Assembly (NCBI GenBank): GCA_964627805.1
Contig: CAZVLA010000028.1
Coordinates: forward strand, 1 to 64,000
Reading direction: 5' to 3'
DNA: 64,000 nt
Origin: CAZAMI01 sp964627805
Lineage (GTDB): Archaea > Thermoproteota > Thermoprotei_A > Sulfolobales > NBVN01
Numbering within the stretch: the first letter of the stretch is position 1; each line of letters begins with the position of its first letter. The notes beneath the pieces are model-generated. The model worked only from the letters and a program-made list of their open reading frames with translations, ran no database searches and was not told where the DNA came from. The position numbers and the translations under genes were made by a program. Of the stretch, positions 17,038-25,643 are shown in pieces.

Positions 17038-17976
17038 GTGTTCGGACCCGTACCCTCTAGAAGGTTAGGTAGGTCATTAGGTGTTAATTTAGTACCTCTT
17101 AAAACTTGCGACTACAACTGCGTTTACTGCCAATTAGGTAGGACCACCAATTACACTATAACTAGGAGGGAGTGGGTACCTAGGTATGAGGTACTTAATG
17201 AGATAATCAATGCTCTAGAGGGTAAGTTAGAACTAATTGACTACTTAACCTTCATAGGCGATGGAGAACCCCTACTTAACTCATCGATTGGATGGTTAAT
17301 TGATAGGGTAAGGGAGCTCTTCGGTAGTAGTGTTAGGATTGCTGTATGGAGTAATGGCTCCCTACTAATTAATGACTCCGTACGTAGTGAGGTACTCGAC
17401 GCTGACGTTGTTAAGGTAACACTTGATGCTGGGGATGAGCGTACTTATGAGTTAATTAATAGGCCCTACCCAACACTTAAACTTCACGATGTAGTTAACT
17501 CCTTTAGTGAGTTCCGTAGAGTTTTTGAAGGTAATTTATGGGTTGAGGTAATGCTTGTTAATAACTTAAATGACTCAGTAATTCAAGCTGAATACATAGG
17601 TAAGCTCCTTAAGGATGTAAGGCCTGATAAAGTACATATTACCGTACCTACACGACCACCTACCGAGGAATGGGTTAGGCCACCTCCATCGATTAAGTTG
17701 ATAAGAGTATGTAGGGTAATTAGAAGGTATGTCAGTAATGTTGAGATACTCCCACTCTATGAGGGTAGTGACTTCGTAATTAGTGACTTAAGTAATGTAG
17801 TTAATGAGTTACTATCGATTATTAAAGTACATCCTATGCGTAAGGATCAATTAATTAACATCTTAAGTAGGTTCAACTTAAGTATTGATGACGTAATTAA
17901 TGAACTAACTTCTAGGGGCGTAGTTATTGTTGAGTATGAAGGTAAGGAATTCCTAGTTTTTCGTGGTAATGCTTAG
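17038..17976 (+). CDS. Radical SAM protein, COG0731-like
   Basis: 312-residue radical SAM enzyme starting with GTG. The N-terminal FGPVPSRRLGRSLG block and cluster motif C24-x3-C28-x2-C31 followed by QLGR define the group usually annotated as COG0731 Fe-S oxidoreductase. The C-terminal 60 residues (VHPMRKDQLINILSRF onward) look like a small winged-helix domain. Relationship to wyosine synthases is superfamily-level only, and the reaction is unknown. A C/D guide RNA lies on the opposite strand just after the stop. Confidence 0.85.
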   Translation: MFGPVPSRRLGRSLGVNLVPLKTCDYNCVYCQLGRTTNYTITRREWVPRYEVLNEIINALEGKLELIDYLTFIGDGEPLLNSSIGWLIDRVRELFGSSVRIAVWSNGSLLINDSVRSEVLDADVVKVTLDAGDERTYELINRPYPTLKLHDVVNSFSEFRRVFEGNLWVEVMLVNNLNDSVIQAEYIGKLLKDVRPDKVHITVPTRPPTEEWVRPPPSIKLIRVCRVIRRYVSNVEILPLYEGSDFVISDLSNVVNELLSIIKVHPMRKDQLINILSRFNLSIDDVINELTSRGVVIVEYEGKEFLVFRGNA

Positions 17977-17987
17977 TAATATTGAGC

Positions 17988-18042
17988 GAGTCAGTACTCC
18001 GCCATAACATCACAACTCAGCCCCAATAGCCTTCATCACCAA
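17988..18042 (-). ncRNA. C/D box guide RNA
   Basis: All boxes are at consensus or one base off: minus-strand C box GTGATGA (complement of 18033-18039), 12-nt guide AGGCTATTGGGG, D' CTGA (18017-18020), 3-nt spacer GTT, C' GTGATGT (18007-18013), 12-nt guide TATGGCGGAGTA, D CTGA (17991-17994). Both guides are exactly 12 nt. It occupies most of the 112-bp gap between the radical SAM and PAC2 genes. Targets would be CCCCAATAGCCT and TACTCCGCCATA; I could not place them on an rRNA. Confidence 0.82.
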
Positions 18043-18088
18043 GGTTCTCTAGATACCATAGTTAATAACTTACCTTACTCGATACTTC

Positions 18089-18871
18089 TTGGTGGTGCCT
18101 TTGGTGTATAGGGAGGAGTTCATAGGTGAGTTCAGGATAGTCGAGTATGAAGGATATAGGTTAAGTGGTGAGGGTTACGCAGTTGTTGCTGTACCGGATG
18201 CTGGGCTAGTTGGTGTTATTGGTGCTGGTCAGTTAATTAAGTCCATGAAGCTTAAGGAGGTAGGTGGTATAGACTCCTACATACACCTACCTCCAGTAGC
18301 TGTGATTAGCCGTGGTGAGATTAGATTACCTATAAGGATATTCTATGGTGAGGACCTACTACTCATCTACAGTGAGTTCATACCCTCAACACCATCAATA
18401 CCCCAATTAGCTAGAGCTATAATTAATTACGTTGAGAGGAAGGGAGCTAACTTCCTAATATTGATGTCTGGGTTACCAGTGCCTAATAGGTTCGACTTAG
18501 AGAAGTTAAGGACTTACTACATAGCAACTACGGACTACGTAGCCAGTAAGGTTAAGGATCTAGACGTAGTACCTTTTGAGAATGGTTACCTAGTAGGTCC
18601 TTACGCTATGTTACTTAAGGAATCAGTTAATTACAGATTAAACACGCTAGTACTACTTACGGAGTCATACCTAGAGTTCCCAGATCCTGAAGCTTCAGCA
18701 AGGAACTTAGAGATATTCTCGAAGGTCACCGGCAAGAGTATTGATGTTAAGGAATTACTAGAGCAGGCTGAGGTTATTAGGATTAGGGCTAGAGACACAA
18801 TGAAGAATGTCGTTAGGAACTTAGCTCAGATGAGGAAGGAGTACGAGTATGCAGTACCACTTAATATCTAG
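18089..18871 (+). CDS. PAC2-family (proteasome assembly chaperone-like) protein
   Basis: 260 residues of the PAC2/COG2047 family, the archaeal relatives of proteasome assembly chaperone 2. The N-terminal VPDAGLVGVIGAGQLI and central LMSGLPVPNR segments fit the family, and the helical C-terminus ends in a charged coil. Whether it assists proteasome assembly in archaea is unproven. The frame opens with TTG at 18089; GTG at 18092 or 18095 is equally possible. The hsp20 gene follows after 13 bases, a proteostasis pairing. Confidence 0.85.
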   Translation: MVVPLVYREEFIGEFRIVEYEGYRLSGEGYAVVAVPDAGLVGVIGAGQLIKSMKLKEVGGIDSYIHLPPVAVISRGEIRLPIRIFYGEDLLLIYSEFIPSTPSIPQLARAIINYVERKGANFLILMSGLPVPNRFDLEKLRTYYIATTDYVASKVKDLDVVPFENGYLVGPYAMLLKESVNYRLNTLVLLTESYLEFPDPEASARNLEIFSKVTGKSIDVKELLEQAEVIRIRARDTMKNVVRNLAQMRKEYEYAVPLNI

Positions 18872-18884
18872 GGGGTGAGTCTCA

Positions 18885-19343
18885 TTGAGTGAATTTGATG
18901 AGGAATTTAAGAGGTTCTTAAGGAGGATGAGGGAGTTAGAGAGGAGGACTAGGGAATACATCGAGGATGAGATAAGGAGGGTCGCTGAAGAGATTAGGTC
19001 TGAGATTGAGAGTGTTGAGCGTATGTTATCACCTAGTTGGTCACATAATGGATACTTAAGACCTCTATACTCAATCAGAGATGAGGGCAGTAATTACGTA
19101 CTGTACATAGACTTACCTAGGGTTGATGAAGGTACTATAGATGTTAAGTTCCTAGGTAATAAAGTATTGATTAGGGCTCGCCTTAAGGAGGAGACTAGGT
19201 TTAGTGAGTGGAGCGGTAGGGGTGGTGAGGTTAGGTTTAATGAGTATAGGGAGGTCATTGAGTTACCGTTCACTATAGAACCTAGTAAGGTTAAGGTAAT
19301 AACTAAGAAGAGGGTTGTTAAGGTTATAATACCTAAGGAGTAG
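18885..19343 (+). CDS. Hsp20/alpha-crystallin small heat-shock protein
   Basis: 152 residues. The N-terminal 50 residues are a charged helix (coiled-coil-like, Glu/Arg-rich). The alpha-crystallin domain spans about residues 60-152 (YVLYIDLPRVDEGTIDVKF, VIELPFTIEPSKVKV). The usual C-terminal IxI tail is missing or replaced by KVIIPKE, so oligomer assembly may differ. Start is TTG following GGGGTGAG. A T-rich stretch with CTTTTTGG lies about 20 bases after the stop and may terminate transcription. Confidence 0.87.
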   Translation: MSEFDEEFKRFLRRMRELERRTREYIEDEIRRVAEEIRSEIESVERMLSPSWSHNGYLRPLYSIRDEGSNYVLYIDLPRVDEGTIDVKFLGNKVLIRARLKEETRFSEWSGRGGEVRFNEYREVIELPFTIEPSKVKVITKKRVVKVIIPKE

Positions 19344-19404
19344 GAAGTCCGAATAACGATAAACTTTTTGGTTACCTCATAACCTCTCTTTAGGTGCTGT
19401 AGTA

Positions 19405-20901
19405 TTGAGTATTGAGAGGGAGCAAAGGAGAGAGATTAGGGAGGAATTAATAAGGAACGGTATTAACCCATATCCTCACACCCCTAAGTACGTGCCTACT
19501 CCAGTGAGGGAGATAGTTAAGAATCCTAAGGTAGGTTCTCACACAGCTATAGCTGGTAGGGTAGCGTCGATTAGGAGACACGGTAAGTTAGTATTTGTTG
19601 ATGTGATAGATGATGGATGCAGGATTCAAGTAATGCTTAATGCTAGGGTAGTTGGTGATGATAAGTTTAAGTGGTTCTTAAAGTACGTGAATTTAGGTGA
19701 TTTCATAAACGTCTTCGGAGAGATAATGTATACAAAGCGTGGTGAATTAACTATAAACACCATCGACTATCAATTATTAGCTAAGGCACTTAGGTCGCCA
19801 CCCGTTAAGTGGGGTCATAGACTACTCGACCCTGAGGTTAGGTATAGGAAGAGGTACTTAGACATAATGATGACACCCCAAGTTAGGAGAGTACTTGAGA
19901 TTAGGTTCAGAACTATTGAGGAGATACGTAAGTTCATGTGGGGTAAGGGGTTCATAGAAGTTGAAACACCGATACTCCAACCTGTTTACGGAGGTGCTGC
20001 TGCTAGACCATTTAAGACTAGGATATGGGCTCTTGATGAGGAGTGGTACTTAAGGATAAGTCTTGAGCTCTACCTTAAGAGGTTAATTGTTGCTGGTTTT
20101 AATAAGGTGTTTGAGATAGGTAAGAACTTCAGGAATGAGGATATAGACGTGCTCCATAATCCTGAATTCACTATGCTTGAGGCTTACGAAGCGTATGCTG
20201 ATTACCACGATATAATGAAGTTGACTGAAGATATGATAAGTACGGTAGCGTTTAAGGTCTTAGGTAGGACTGAGGTTGAGTACCCTCTAAATAATGAAGT
20301 AGTTAAGATAAGGCTCAACCCACCCTATAAGGTCATTACATTAATTGATGGACTTAAGGAATTTGCTGGAGTTGATGTTGATGAGTTATCAGATGAGGAT
20401 ATTAAGGAGTTACTTAGGAAGTACAACATATCATTAGCTGGTGGTTACGATAGGGGTAGGGCCATTGTTAAACTCTTTGATAGGTTAGTAGGTCGTGAGC
20501 ACTTAATACAGCCTACATTCGTAATAGACTTCCCAGCATCATCGTCACCATTAACTAAGCCTCATAGGAGTAAGGAGGGATTAGCTGAGAGGTTTGAACT
20601 GTACATAGCAGGTATTGAGTTAGCTAACGCCTACACTGAACTTAATGACCCCGTACTTCAGGAGGAGTACTTTAGAATGGAGGAGGAGAGACGTAAGCTG
20701 GGTGATGAGGAAGCTCACCCATTCGATTGGGACTTCGTCGAAGCCTTGGAGTACGGCATGCCACCAACTGGTGGGCTCGGTGTGGGTATTGATAGGTTAG
20801 TAATGATACTTACTGGCTCAACATCGATAAAGGAGGTAATTCCGTTCCCGATGATTAAGAGGAGGGAAGGAGGTAGCCAGGGTTCTCCTGAGCACCGATA
20901 A
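19405..20901 (+). CDS. lysS: Lysyl-tRNA synthetase, class II
   Basis: Charges tRNA-Lys. 498 residues: N-terminal OB-fold anticodon-binding domain (AGRVASIRRHGKLVFVDV) and class II catalytic core with motif 2 FRNEDIDVLHNPEFT and motif 3 GLGVGIDRLVM near the C-terminus. The enzyme is the class II form, unlike the class I LysRS of many euryarchaea. TTG start at 19405. Its last 47 bases overlap the convergent nucleotidyltransferase gene, so the C-terminal extension beyond PFPMIKR is encoded in a doubly used region. Confidence 0.95.
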   Translation: MSIEREQRREIREELIRNGINPYPHTPKYVPTPVREIVKNPKVGSHTAIAGRVASIRRHGKLVFVDVIDDGCRIQVMLNARVVGDDKFKWFLKYVNLGDFINVFGEIMYTKRGELTINTIDYQLLAKALRSPPVKWGHRLLDPEVRYRKRYLDIMMTPQVRRVLEIRFRTIEEIRKFMWGKGFIEVETPILQPVYGGAAARPFKTRIWALDEEWYLRISLELYLKRLIVAGFNKVFEIGKNFRNEDIDVLHNPEFTMLEAYEAYADYHDIMKLTEDMISTVAFKVLGRTEVEYPLNNEVVKIRLNPPYKVITLIDGLKEFAGVDVDELSDEDIKELLRKYNISLAGGYDRGRAIVKLFDRLVGREHLIQPTFVIDFPASSSPLTKPHRSKEGLAERFELYIAGIELANAYTELNDPVLQEEYFRMEEERRKLGDEEAHPFDWDFVEALEYGMPPTGGLGVGIDRLVMILTGSTSIKEVIPFPMIKRREGGSQGSPEHR

Positions 20902-21883
20902 TAAGTACTAAGTCCCTACTAGGTAGTACTTCCTCAACAACTCCCTCAGTAATTACTTCACCACCTCTAAACATTATGTAGGAGTATATACTCTCGTAAC
21001 TAATGATATACTTAAGCCTACTCTTTACGTCGTATTCATTAACTTCCGACTTAATAACGTCAATTACCTTCTCTACCTGAGCTCTTGACGGGTAGTAGAG
21101 TGACTTACAATCTCCACTAGCTAACTTAACCTTAATTAATGCCTTACCTAATGGTACGTAAGTAAACTCGCAGTACCTGCTGGTGTATTTATCTGAAAAA
21201 CATATATTGACCTCTCTATTACGTAGGTAAAGCATTCTATAGGGAGCTTCCAGCTTAATCACTTGATCAATACTTAACCCATAGGCCTTAGCCCTACTCC
21301 TTAACCTCTCAACTAGCTTACCCTTAGGTGCTCTCTCAAAGCATTTACTTACGTATTCACAAACCTCCACTGATTCTCTACACCCATAAACTACTAAGTC
21401 AATATCTGATATCGCTATGTTATGTATCCTAGGTAGTAGCGACCCTGTGATTCCTAAGTTACTTAATGGTACGTTACAGCATTCCCTAATTCTATCTATT
21501 ACTTCAAGGACCCTAATCTCCAATTCATCATCGGCATGCTTAATTAACTCGCCTAACCTTAACTCAGGTAGGTAATGCTTCACAACATTACTTAATCTAA
21601 CTATGGGTGCTGGAGCATTAAGCATGCTGTCAATTATGAATTCTTGATGGGGCCTTACTGAAGGCATGACATTCCTAACTCCGTACCTCTTAACGACTCT
21701 AGCATAGTACTTATCACCTCTTCTCCAAGGAGTTACCTCCTCAGTTGGTACGTACTTGAGGTAAGCAATAACATAATTTGGAGGATGCGAATTACCTATA
21801 ACTACGTATAACCTACCCCTCTCATCCTCTACGTAGTCATGGTCTAGGAACCCCCTATCAGCCGGTTTGCTACTAATCATCAA
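20855..21883 (-). CDS. Archaeal predicted nucleotidyltransferase
   Basis: 342-residue protein with a pol-beta-type nucleotidyltransferase core: GSLLPRIHNIAISDIDLVVYG near residue 147 gives the GS...DxD metal motif. It resembles the archaeal COG1665 group. Substrate is unknown. The N-terminal region (YVVIGNSHPPNYVIAYLKYVP) is a separate small beta domain. Start is TTG at 21883 or ATG at 21880; no later start codon exists near the conserved N-terminus. These starts lie inside a C/D box RNA on the same strand. Confidence 0.8.
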   Translation of the reverse strand: MMISSKPADRGFLDHDYVEDERGRLYVVIGNSHPPNYVIAYLKYVPTEEVTPWRRGDKYYARVVKRYGVRNVMPSVRPHQEFIIDSMLNAPAPIVRLSNVVKHYLPELRLGELIKHADDELEIRVLEVIDRIRECCNVPLSNLGITGSLLPRIHNIAISDIDLVVYGCRESVEVCEYVSKCFERAPKGKLVERLRSRAKAYGLSIDQVIKLEAPYRMLYLRNREVNICFSDKYTSRYCEFTYVPLGKALIKVKLASGDCKSLYYPSRAQVEKVIDVIKSEVNEYDVKSRLKYIISYESIYSYIMFRGGEVITEGVVEEVLPSRDLVLIIGAQENPGYLLPSS

Positions 21884-21909
21884 TCATCCCGCTCGTGCGT
21901 CATCATCAA
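21855..21909 (-). ncRNA. C/D box guide RNA overlapping a coding-gene start
   Basis: Minus strand: C ATGATGA (complement of 21900-21906), 12-nt guide, D' ATGA (21884-21887), 3-nt spacer TTG, C' ATGATTA (21874-21880), 12-nt guide, D CTGA (21858-21861). Guide and spacer lengths are exactly canonical. The spacer and C' box contain the start codons of the nucleotidyltransferase gene, so RNA and coding sequence share about 26 bases. Predicted targets are CCCGCTCGTGCG and CCGGTTTGCTAC, not assigned. Confidence 0.7.
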
Positions 21910-22004
21910 GTCATTAAGTATGTAGAGGACTTAAGTACTTACTTGATCCTCAATGATTCAGTACTAATAAAAGTCACCTAACTTATGTAGAGTTGGTGAT
22001 TTGA

Positions 22005-23177
22005 ATTAGAGATGAGGTCTCGTTAGTACTTAGGGCCGCGTTCGTAGGTGAGGAGTTAGAATTCATTGATGGCCCGATTAGCTTAGTAATTGATAGAGAG
22101 TCTGGCGTAATTAGGAGTATTGAGAAGTGCTCTTCAGGTGATGTCGTATTAAGTAATTCAGTAGCTATACCACTCCTCGCTAATTCCCACGTTCACATCT
22201 TAGATATGTCCATCGCTGAAGAGGGTTGGGAGTTAGATATTGACTCAGTCGTTGGGGAGCCCTACGGTCTTAAGTACGTACTACTTAGGAAGTTAAGCAG
22301 GAAGTCGCTACTGAACACCCTTACTAAATTCGGCAATTACTCACTAATGAGTGGTGTAGGTATCGTTGTTGAGTTTAGGGAGTTAGGGAGTTACGGTGCT
22401 TCATTGGGTAAATTAAGTAAGTTAATTCACTACCTATTGTTTATGCCGTCAACACACGACCTTAGAGCTATTAATGAGTTAAGAGAGGCAATTAATTACT
22501 GTGATGGGCTAGGTATCTCATCACCTCACTACTTCGACCCTAACGTACTTAAGGAATTAGTGAATACTACAAGGAGGTACCGGAAGTTAGTGCTATCGCA
22601 TGTAAGTGAAGTTAAGGAGGTTCACGATCTTAACGACTTTGATTACTTATTAAAGGTTGGTAAGCCCGATGCCATCATTCATGGCTACTGGTTAAGTGAG
22701 GATGAACTCTTAACTGCTAAGGAGTTAGGTGTGACTGTAGTTATATGCCCCAGGTCAGCTACGTGGTTCTTAAGCGGTGAGCCTAGAATCGACTTACTCT
22801 ATGGGTTAGGTATTAATGTTTGTTTAGGTACTGACAATGCTGGTTGGGTAAGTCCCGACATATGGAGGGAGCTAGAATTTACTGCGTTACTAATGAGGAG
22901 GTACTGCGGCTTAATTGATGCTAAGTGGTTACTCAAGCTAGTTACTACTAACGTATCTTCAATAATAGGTATTAGGAACGTCATCTCTGAAGGTGAGTTA
23001 GCTAATATCACCTTACTCAATAGTGAGTTGATTAACTTAAATGTAGTTAGGAATAAGTACTTAAGTATAGTTAAGCGTGGATGTCCTGAAGCTGTAGAAG
23101 CCGTATTAATTAATGGTGGTGTCGCGTATGATAGACGTGGAAGGCTTAAGGCCTTACGTAGTAGTCTACGTAACTGA
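22005..23177 (+). CDS. Amidohydrolase-superfamily protein with an apparent ATT start
   Basis: Metal-dependent hydrolase (COG0402-like deaminase/amidohydrolase). The first ATG in frame (22206) is too late: just upstream the same frame encodes the metal-binding HVH pair (H62, H64 of the longer protein) after ANS. The open frame reaches back to 22005 with no ATG, GTG or TTG; a TGA precedes it. GGTGAT at 21995-22000 is a ribosome binding site four bases before ATT at 22005. Later ligands are visible in LSHVSE, IIHGYW and LGTDN. Substrate unknown. A one-base frameshift near 22000 is the alternative explanation. Confidence 0.8.
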   Translation: MRDEVSLVLRAAFVGEELEFIDGPISLVIDRESGVIRSIEKCSSGDVVLSNSVAIPLLANSHVHILDMSIAEEGWELDIDSVVGEPYGLKYVLLRKLSRKSLLNTLTKFGNYSLMSGVGIVVEFRELGSYGASLGKLSKLIHYLLFMPSTHDLRAINELREAINYCDGLGISSPHYFDPNVLKELVNTTRRYRKLVLSHVSEVKEVHDLNDFDYLLKVGKPDAIIHGYWLSEDELLTAKELGVTVVICPRSATWFLSGEPRIDLLYGLGINVCLGTDNAGWVSPDIWRELEFTALLMRRYCGLIDAKWLLKLVTTNVSSIIGIRNVISEGELANITLLNSELINLNVVRNKYLSIVKRGCPEAVEAVLINGGVAYDRRGRLKALRSSLRN

Positions 23178-23838
23178 GTCCGTTGATGGTAAGATAGCGT
23201 CGAGGAGCGGTGACTCTAGAATTAGTTGTCGATACGATTTAATCAGGCTTCATAGGCTTAGGTCTGAGTGCGATGCCGTGATGGTTGGTGCTGGCACAGT
23301 CATTAATGATGACCCTAGACTAACTGTCAGGTATGTTAGTGGTAGAAACCCTCTCAGAGTAGTTATTGATGGTAGGTTAAGATCACCTCTAGATTCTAAG
23401 GTATTTAATACTGATGAAGCTCCCACGGTAGTTTTCACATCACCTAAAGCACCTAACGATAGGGTTGAGTATTTAAGAGGGAAAGGCGTTAATGTTGAAG
23501 TTACTAAGGTTCTAGAGGGTAGTGATTACTTAATTGACTTGAGGGAGGTGCTTAAGGTGCTTAGACTAAAGTACGGGGTAGGTAAGTTACTCGTTGAAGG
23601 AGGTGCCGAACTTCTTTGGTGGTTATTTAGTAGTGGTTTAGTTGATGAGGTTAGGGTTACTATATCACCTTACATAATAGGTGGGAGTGAAGCTACCTCG
23701 ATGGTTGAGGGCTTAGGTTTCGGACCTAAGGAGGAATGGGTTAGATTGACCTTAAGTGACGTGGTTATCTGTGAATGCGGTAATGAAGTCCATCTAAAGT
23801 ACTTAGTTAGTAAATTACCAGATAATCTCCGTACTTGA
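23128..23838 (+). CDS. RibD C-terminal-type reductase of archaeal riboflavin synthesis
   Basis: Resembles archaeal 2,5-diamino-6-ribosylamino-4(3H)-pyrimidinone 5'-phosphate reductase (MJ0671-like), which reduces the ribosyl side chain with NAD(P)H. Diagnostic blocks: ESVDGKIASRSGDSRIS at the N-terminus, VGAGTVINDDPRLTVR, LLVEGGAELLWWLF and SPYIIGG. I prefer the ATG at 23128 after GGTGGTG; the frame opens at 23113. Either start overlaps the amidohydrolase 3' end by 50 bases or more. No other riboflavin gene is adjacent. Confidence 0.9.
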   Translation: MIDVEGLRPYVVVYVTESVDGKIASRSGDSRISCRYDLIRLHRLRSECDAVMVGAGTVINDDPRLTVRYVSGRNPLRVVIDGRLRSPLDSKVFNTDEAPTVVFTSPKAPNDRVEYLRGKGVNVEVTKVLEGSDYLIDLREVLKVLRLKYGVGKLLVEGGAELLWWLFSSGLVDEVRVTISPYIIGGSEATSMVEGLGFGPKEEWVRLTLSDVVICECGNEVHLKYLVSKLPDNLRT

Positions 23839-24108
23839 TTCCTTAATAGCTTCTGAGAGCACTTTCATTAATGCTGAGATATTACCTATGACTAAAGTAC
23901 TGAAGCCTAGGGCTAATAACGCTGTTGAGCCTATATTGCTTAAGGCTTTATTAACATTAACTACTAAGGTTAACTTACCATTACTTAGTGACGTACTTAT
24001 TGATAGTGATGAGAGTATGAGTATGACGCCTATAATATTAAATACTGCCGATATCGCTAAGTACTTAAGTCCGTAGATGAGTGCTCTCCCCCACTTCATG
24101 CTCCCCAC
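23815..24108 (-). CDS. Small membrane protein, 97 aa, unknown
   Basis: Two clear hydrophobic segments (about residues 13-34 and 60-78) separated by a polar NGKLTLVVNVNKAL loop, with a charged C-terminus. No family recognised. It overlaps the convergent reductase gene by 24 bases. An opposite-strand frame exists but is Ser/Leu-rich in the way shadow frames are, so I favour the minus strand. The gene is preceded by a GGGGTGGGG-like purine run (complement) just upstream of ATG. Confidence 0.6.
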   Translation of the reverse strand: MGSMKWGRALIYGLKYLAISAVFNIIGVILILSSLSISTSLSNGKLTLVVNVNKALSNIGSTALLALGFSTLVIGNISALMKVLSEAIKESSTEIIW

Positions 24109-24234
24109 CCCTCCGCTATAATGTCTTAATTAGTAAGTGCATTAAAGTACGGAGGCGTCATTGATCGGTAATTTCTGGATAATTCCCCAGTATTTTCTGT
24201 AGTATTTCTTTAGTACTACTAATACTTACTTATA

Positions 24235-24918
24235 TTGAGGGTACGTAGGGTGGGTAATGACCTACTAGCCGTGGTTAAGGAGTTACTGAAGTACTACCGA
24301 TTTAATACTGATGAGTACGTAGCTACTAAAGCATTAAGTAGCGGGTTACATCCACTAGGCATACTTGTCTCCATAATATTAAGTCAGAACACCTCAGATA
24401 AGAATGCCTTGAGGGCATTGAATAACTTAAGGAAGGCGCTAGGCAGTAGGTTAGGTCCTGAGGAGCTGAGTAAGGTTGACCTAAGGACCTTAGAGAATTT
24501 AATAAGGCCTGCTGGTATGTTTAGGATCAAGGCTAGAGCCATAATGAATGTTGTGAAGAGGTTCGGAGGTAATAACGATTTAATGAGTCTCGAACCTACT
24601 AAGTTACGTAAGGAACTACTGTCTATACAGGGCATAGGCCCTAAAACAGCTGATGTCTTCTTACTAATGGTTAGAAATTACCCGACATTCCCTATTGACA
24701 CTCACATACGTAGGGTCTTAAGTAGGCTAGGGTTCGTTGAGGAAGGTAGTGATTATGAGGTCATTAGGAGGGTGGTTATGGATTCACTCCCACCTAGGCT
24801 ATACCTACCAGCTCACCTAGTATTGATTAAGCATGGAAGAACCTTATGTAGGGCTAGGAACCCTAAGTGTTTAGAGTGCCCAGTACTTAAGTACTGTAGG
24901 TACGGTAGGAACCGATGA
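24235..24918 (+). CDS. nth: Endonuclease III-family DNA glycosylase
   Basis: Base-excision repair glycosylase/AP lyase for oxidised pyrimidines. Helix-hairpin-helix IQGIGPKTAD carries the lyase lysine K137; the catalytic Asp is D155 (FPIDTHIRR). The C-terminal [4Fe-4S] loop is intact: C205, C212, C215, C221. 227 residues, TTG start. Both catalytic residues are present, so it is expected to be bifunctional. The stop codon lies inside the C box of a downstream C/D RNA. Confidence 0.93.
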   Translation: MRVRRVGNDLLAVVKELLKYYRFNTDEYVATKALSSGLHPLGILVSIILSQNTSDKNALRALNNLRKALGSRLGPEELSKVDLRTLENLIRPAGMFRIKARAIMNVVKRFGGNNDLMSLEPTKLRKELLSIQGIGPKTADVFLLMVRNYPTFPIDTHIRRVLSRLGFVEEGSDYEVIRRVVMDSLPPRLYLPAHLVLIKHGRTLCRARNPKCLECPVLKYCRYGRNR

Positions 24919-24967
24919 TGTAGGCTAGATTAGGTGATTAATGATCGGGGTTTCGGGTCACTGAGGC
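24912..24967 (+). ncRNA. C/D box guide RNA, both guides matching 23S rRNA domain II
   Basis: C ATGATGT (24915-24921), 12-nt guide, D' GTGA (24934-24937), 3-nt spacer TTA, C' ATGATCG (24941-24947, 5 of 7), 13-nt guide, D CTGA (24961-24964). Boxes are imperfect, but targets are telling. Guide 2 predicts TGACCCGAAACCC and guide 1 CTAATCTAGCCT. From memory, conserved 23S contains GACCCGAAACCC followed closely by GGUGAUCUAGCC. It overlaps the stop codon of the endonuclease III gene by a few bases. Confidence 0.8.
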
Positions 24968-24973
24968 TATTCC

Positions 24974-25537
24974 CTAATACTTAACGTCTGACACTCCCTT
25001 GATGTAGAGGTATAGTGTAGCATCTCTGTAACCTAAGGATATTCGCATTATATGTACAGGTCTCCATCCAGGAACTTCAAAATCTAAGGTAATTACCCTA
25101 GTACCCATCCTTAACTCGCGTTCAAGCTTAGGTCTCAACATTCTATTAACCGACGTTAGTAAATACATGTAAACTATCGTGGCCTTACTTAGGTCTACAT
25201 TAAAGAAGTTATCGTTTATGAATTCTATTCTGTCGTAAACACCCATCTTTCTAGCCTTCTCCTTAGCCCTCTCAATTAACTCCTTACTAAGTTCTACACA
25301 CACTACCTTAGCTCCTCTTAAGCTAGCTTCAATAGCTACTCTACCATCACCGCATCCTAAATCATAGAACACATCATTACTCGTCGGTTTAGCTAATAGC
25401 ATTATGTACGGAAGTATCTCTGACCTCGTAGGAACCCAAGGAGCCAATATCCCCGTGCCTGACCCATACGGTGGGTCTACATAGAGTAGTAAGTTGCCTG
25501 CAACCTCCTTAAGCCACCACCTTAAGTCCTTACTCAT
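24974..25537 (-). CDS. aKMT-like protein lysine methyltransferase
   Basis: SAM-dependent class I (Rossmann) methyltransferase, 187 residues, closely resembling the crenarchaeal broad-specificity lysine methyltransferase aKMT. SAM site YDLGCGDGR is at residues 58-66, acidic motif II is VELS, and the family blocks NDNFFNVDLSKAT and LRPKLERELRMGTRV are present. The N-terminal WVPTRSEI matches the YVPTP substrate-side segment of aKMT. It likely methylates surface lysines on chromatin and housekeeping proteins. ATG start at 25537. Confidence 0.85.
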   Translation of the reverse strand: MSKDLRWWLKEVAGNLLLYVDPPYGSGTGILAPWVPTRSEILPYIMLLAKPTSNDVFYDLGCGDGRVAIEASLRGAKVVCVELSKELIERAKEKARKMGVYDRIEFINDNFFNVDLSKATIVYMYLLTSVNRMLRPKLERELRMGTRVITLDFEVPGWRPVHIMRISLGYRDATLYLYIKGVSDVKY

Positions 25538-25643
25538 TCCTCACTACCTATGCCGTTCTATGTTGTGTAGGGAAAAAACTTTACTTTAGATTAGTGCCTA
25601 ACGTTAATTAGTAATTCTTACGAGTAAGGCTTGGTAGGTAAGT

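Noticed and set aside
23888..24076. Plus-strand frame inside the small membrane protein gene
   Set aside because: Fully antisense to a frame with sensible transmembrane segments and ribosome site.
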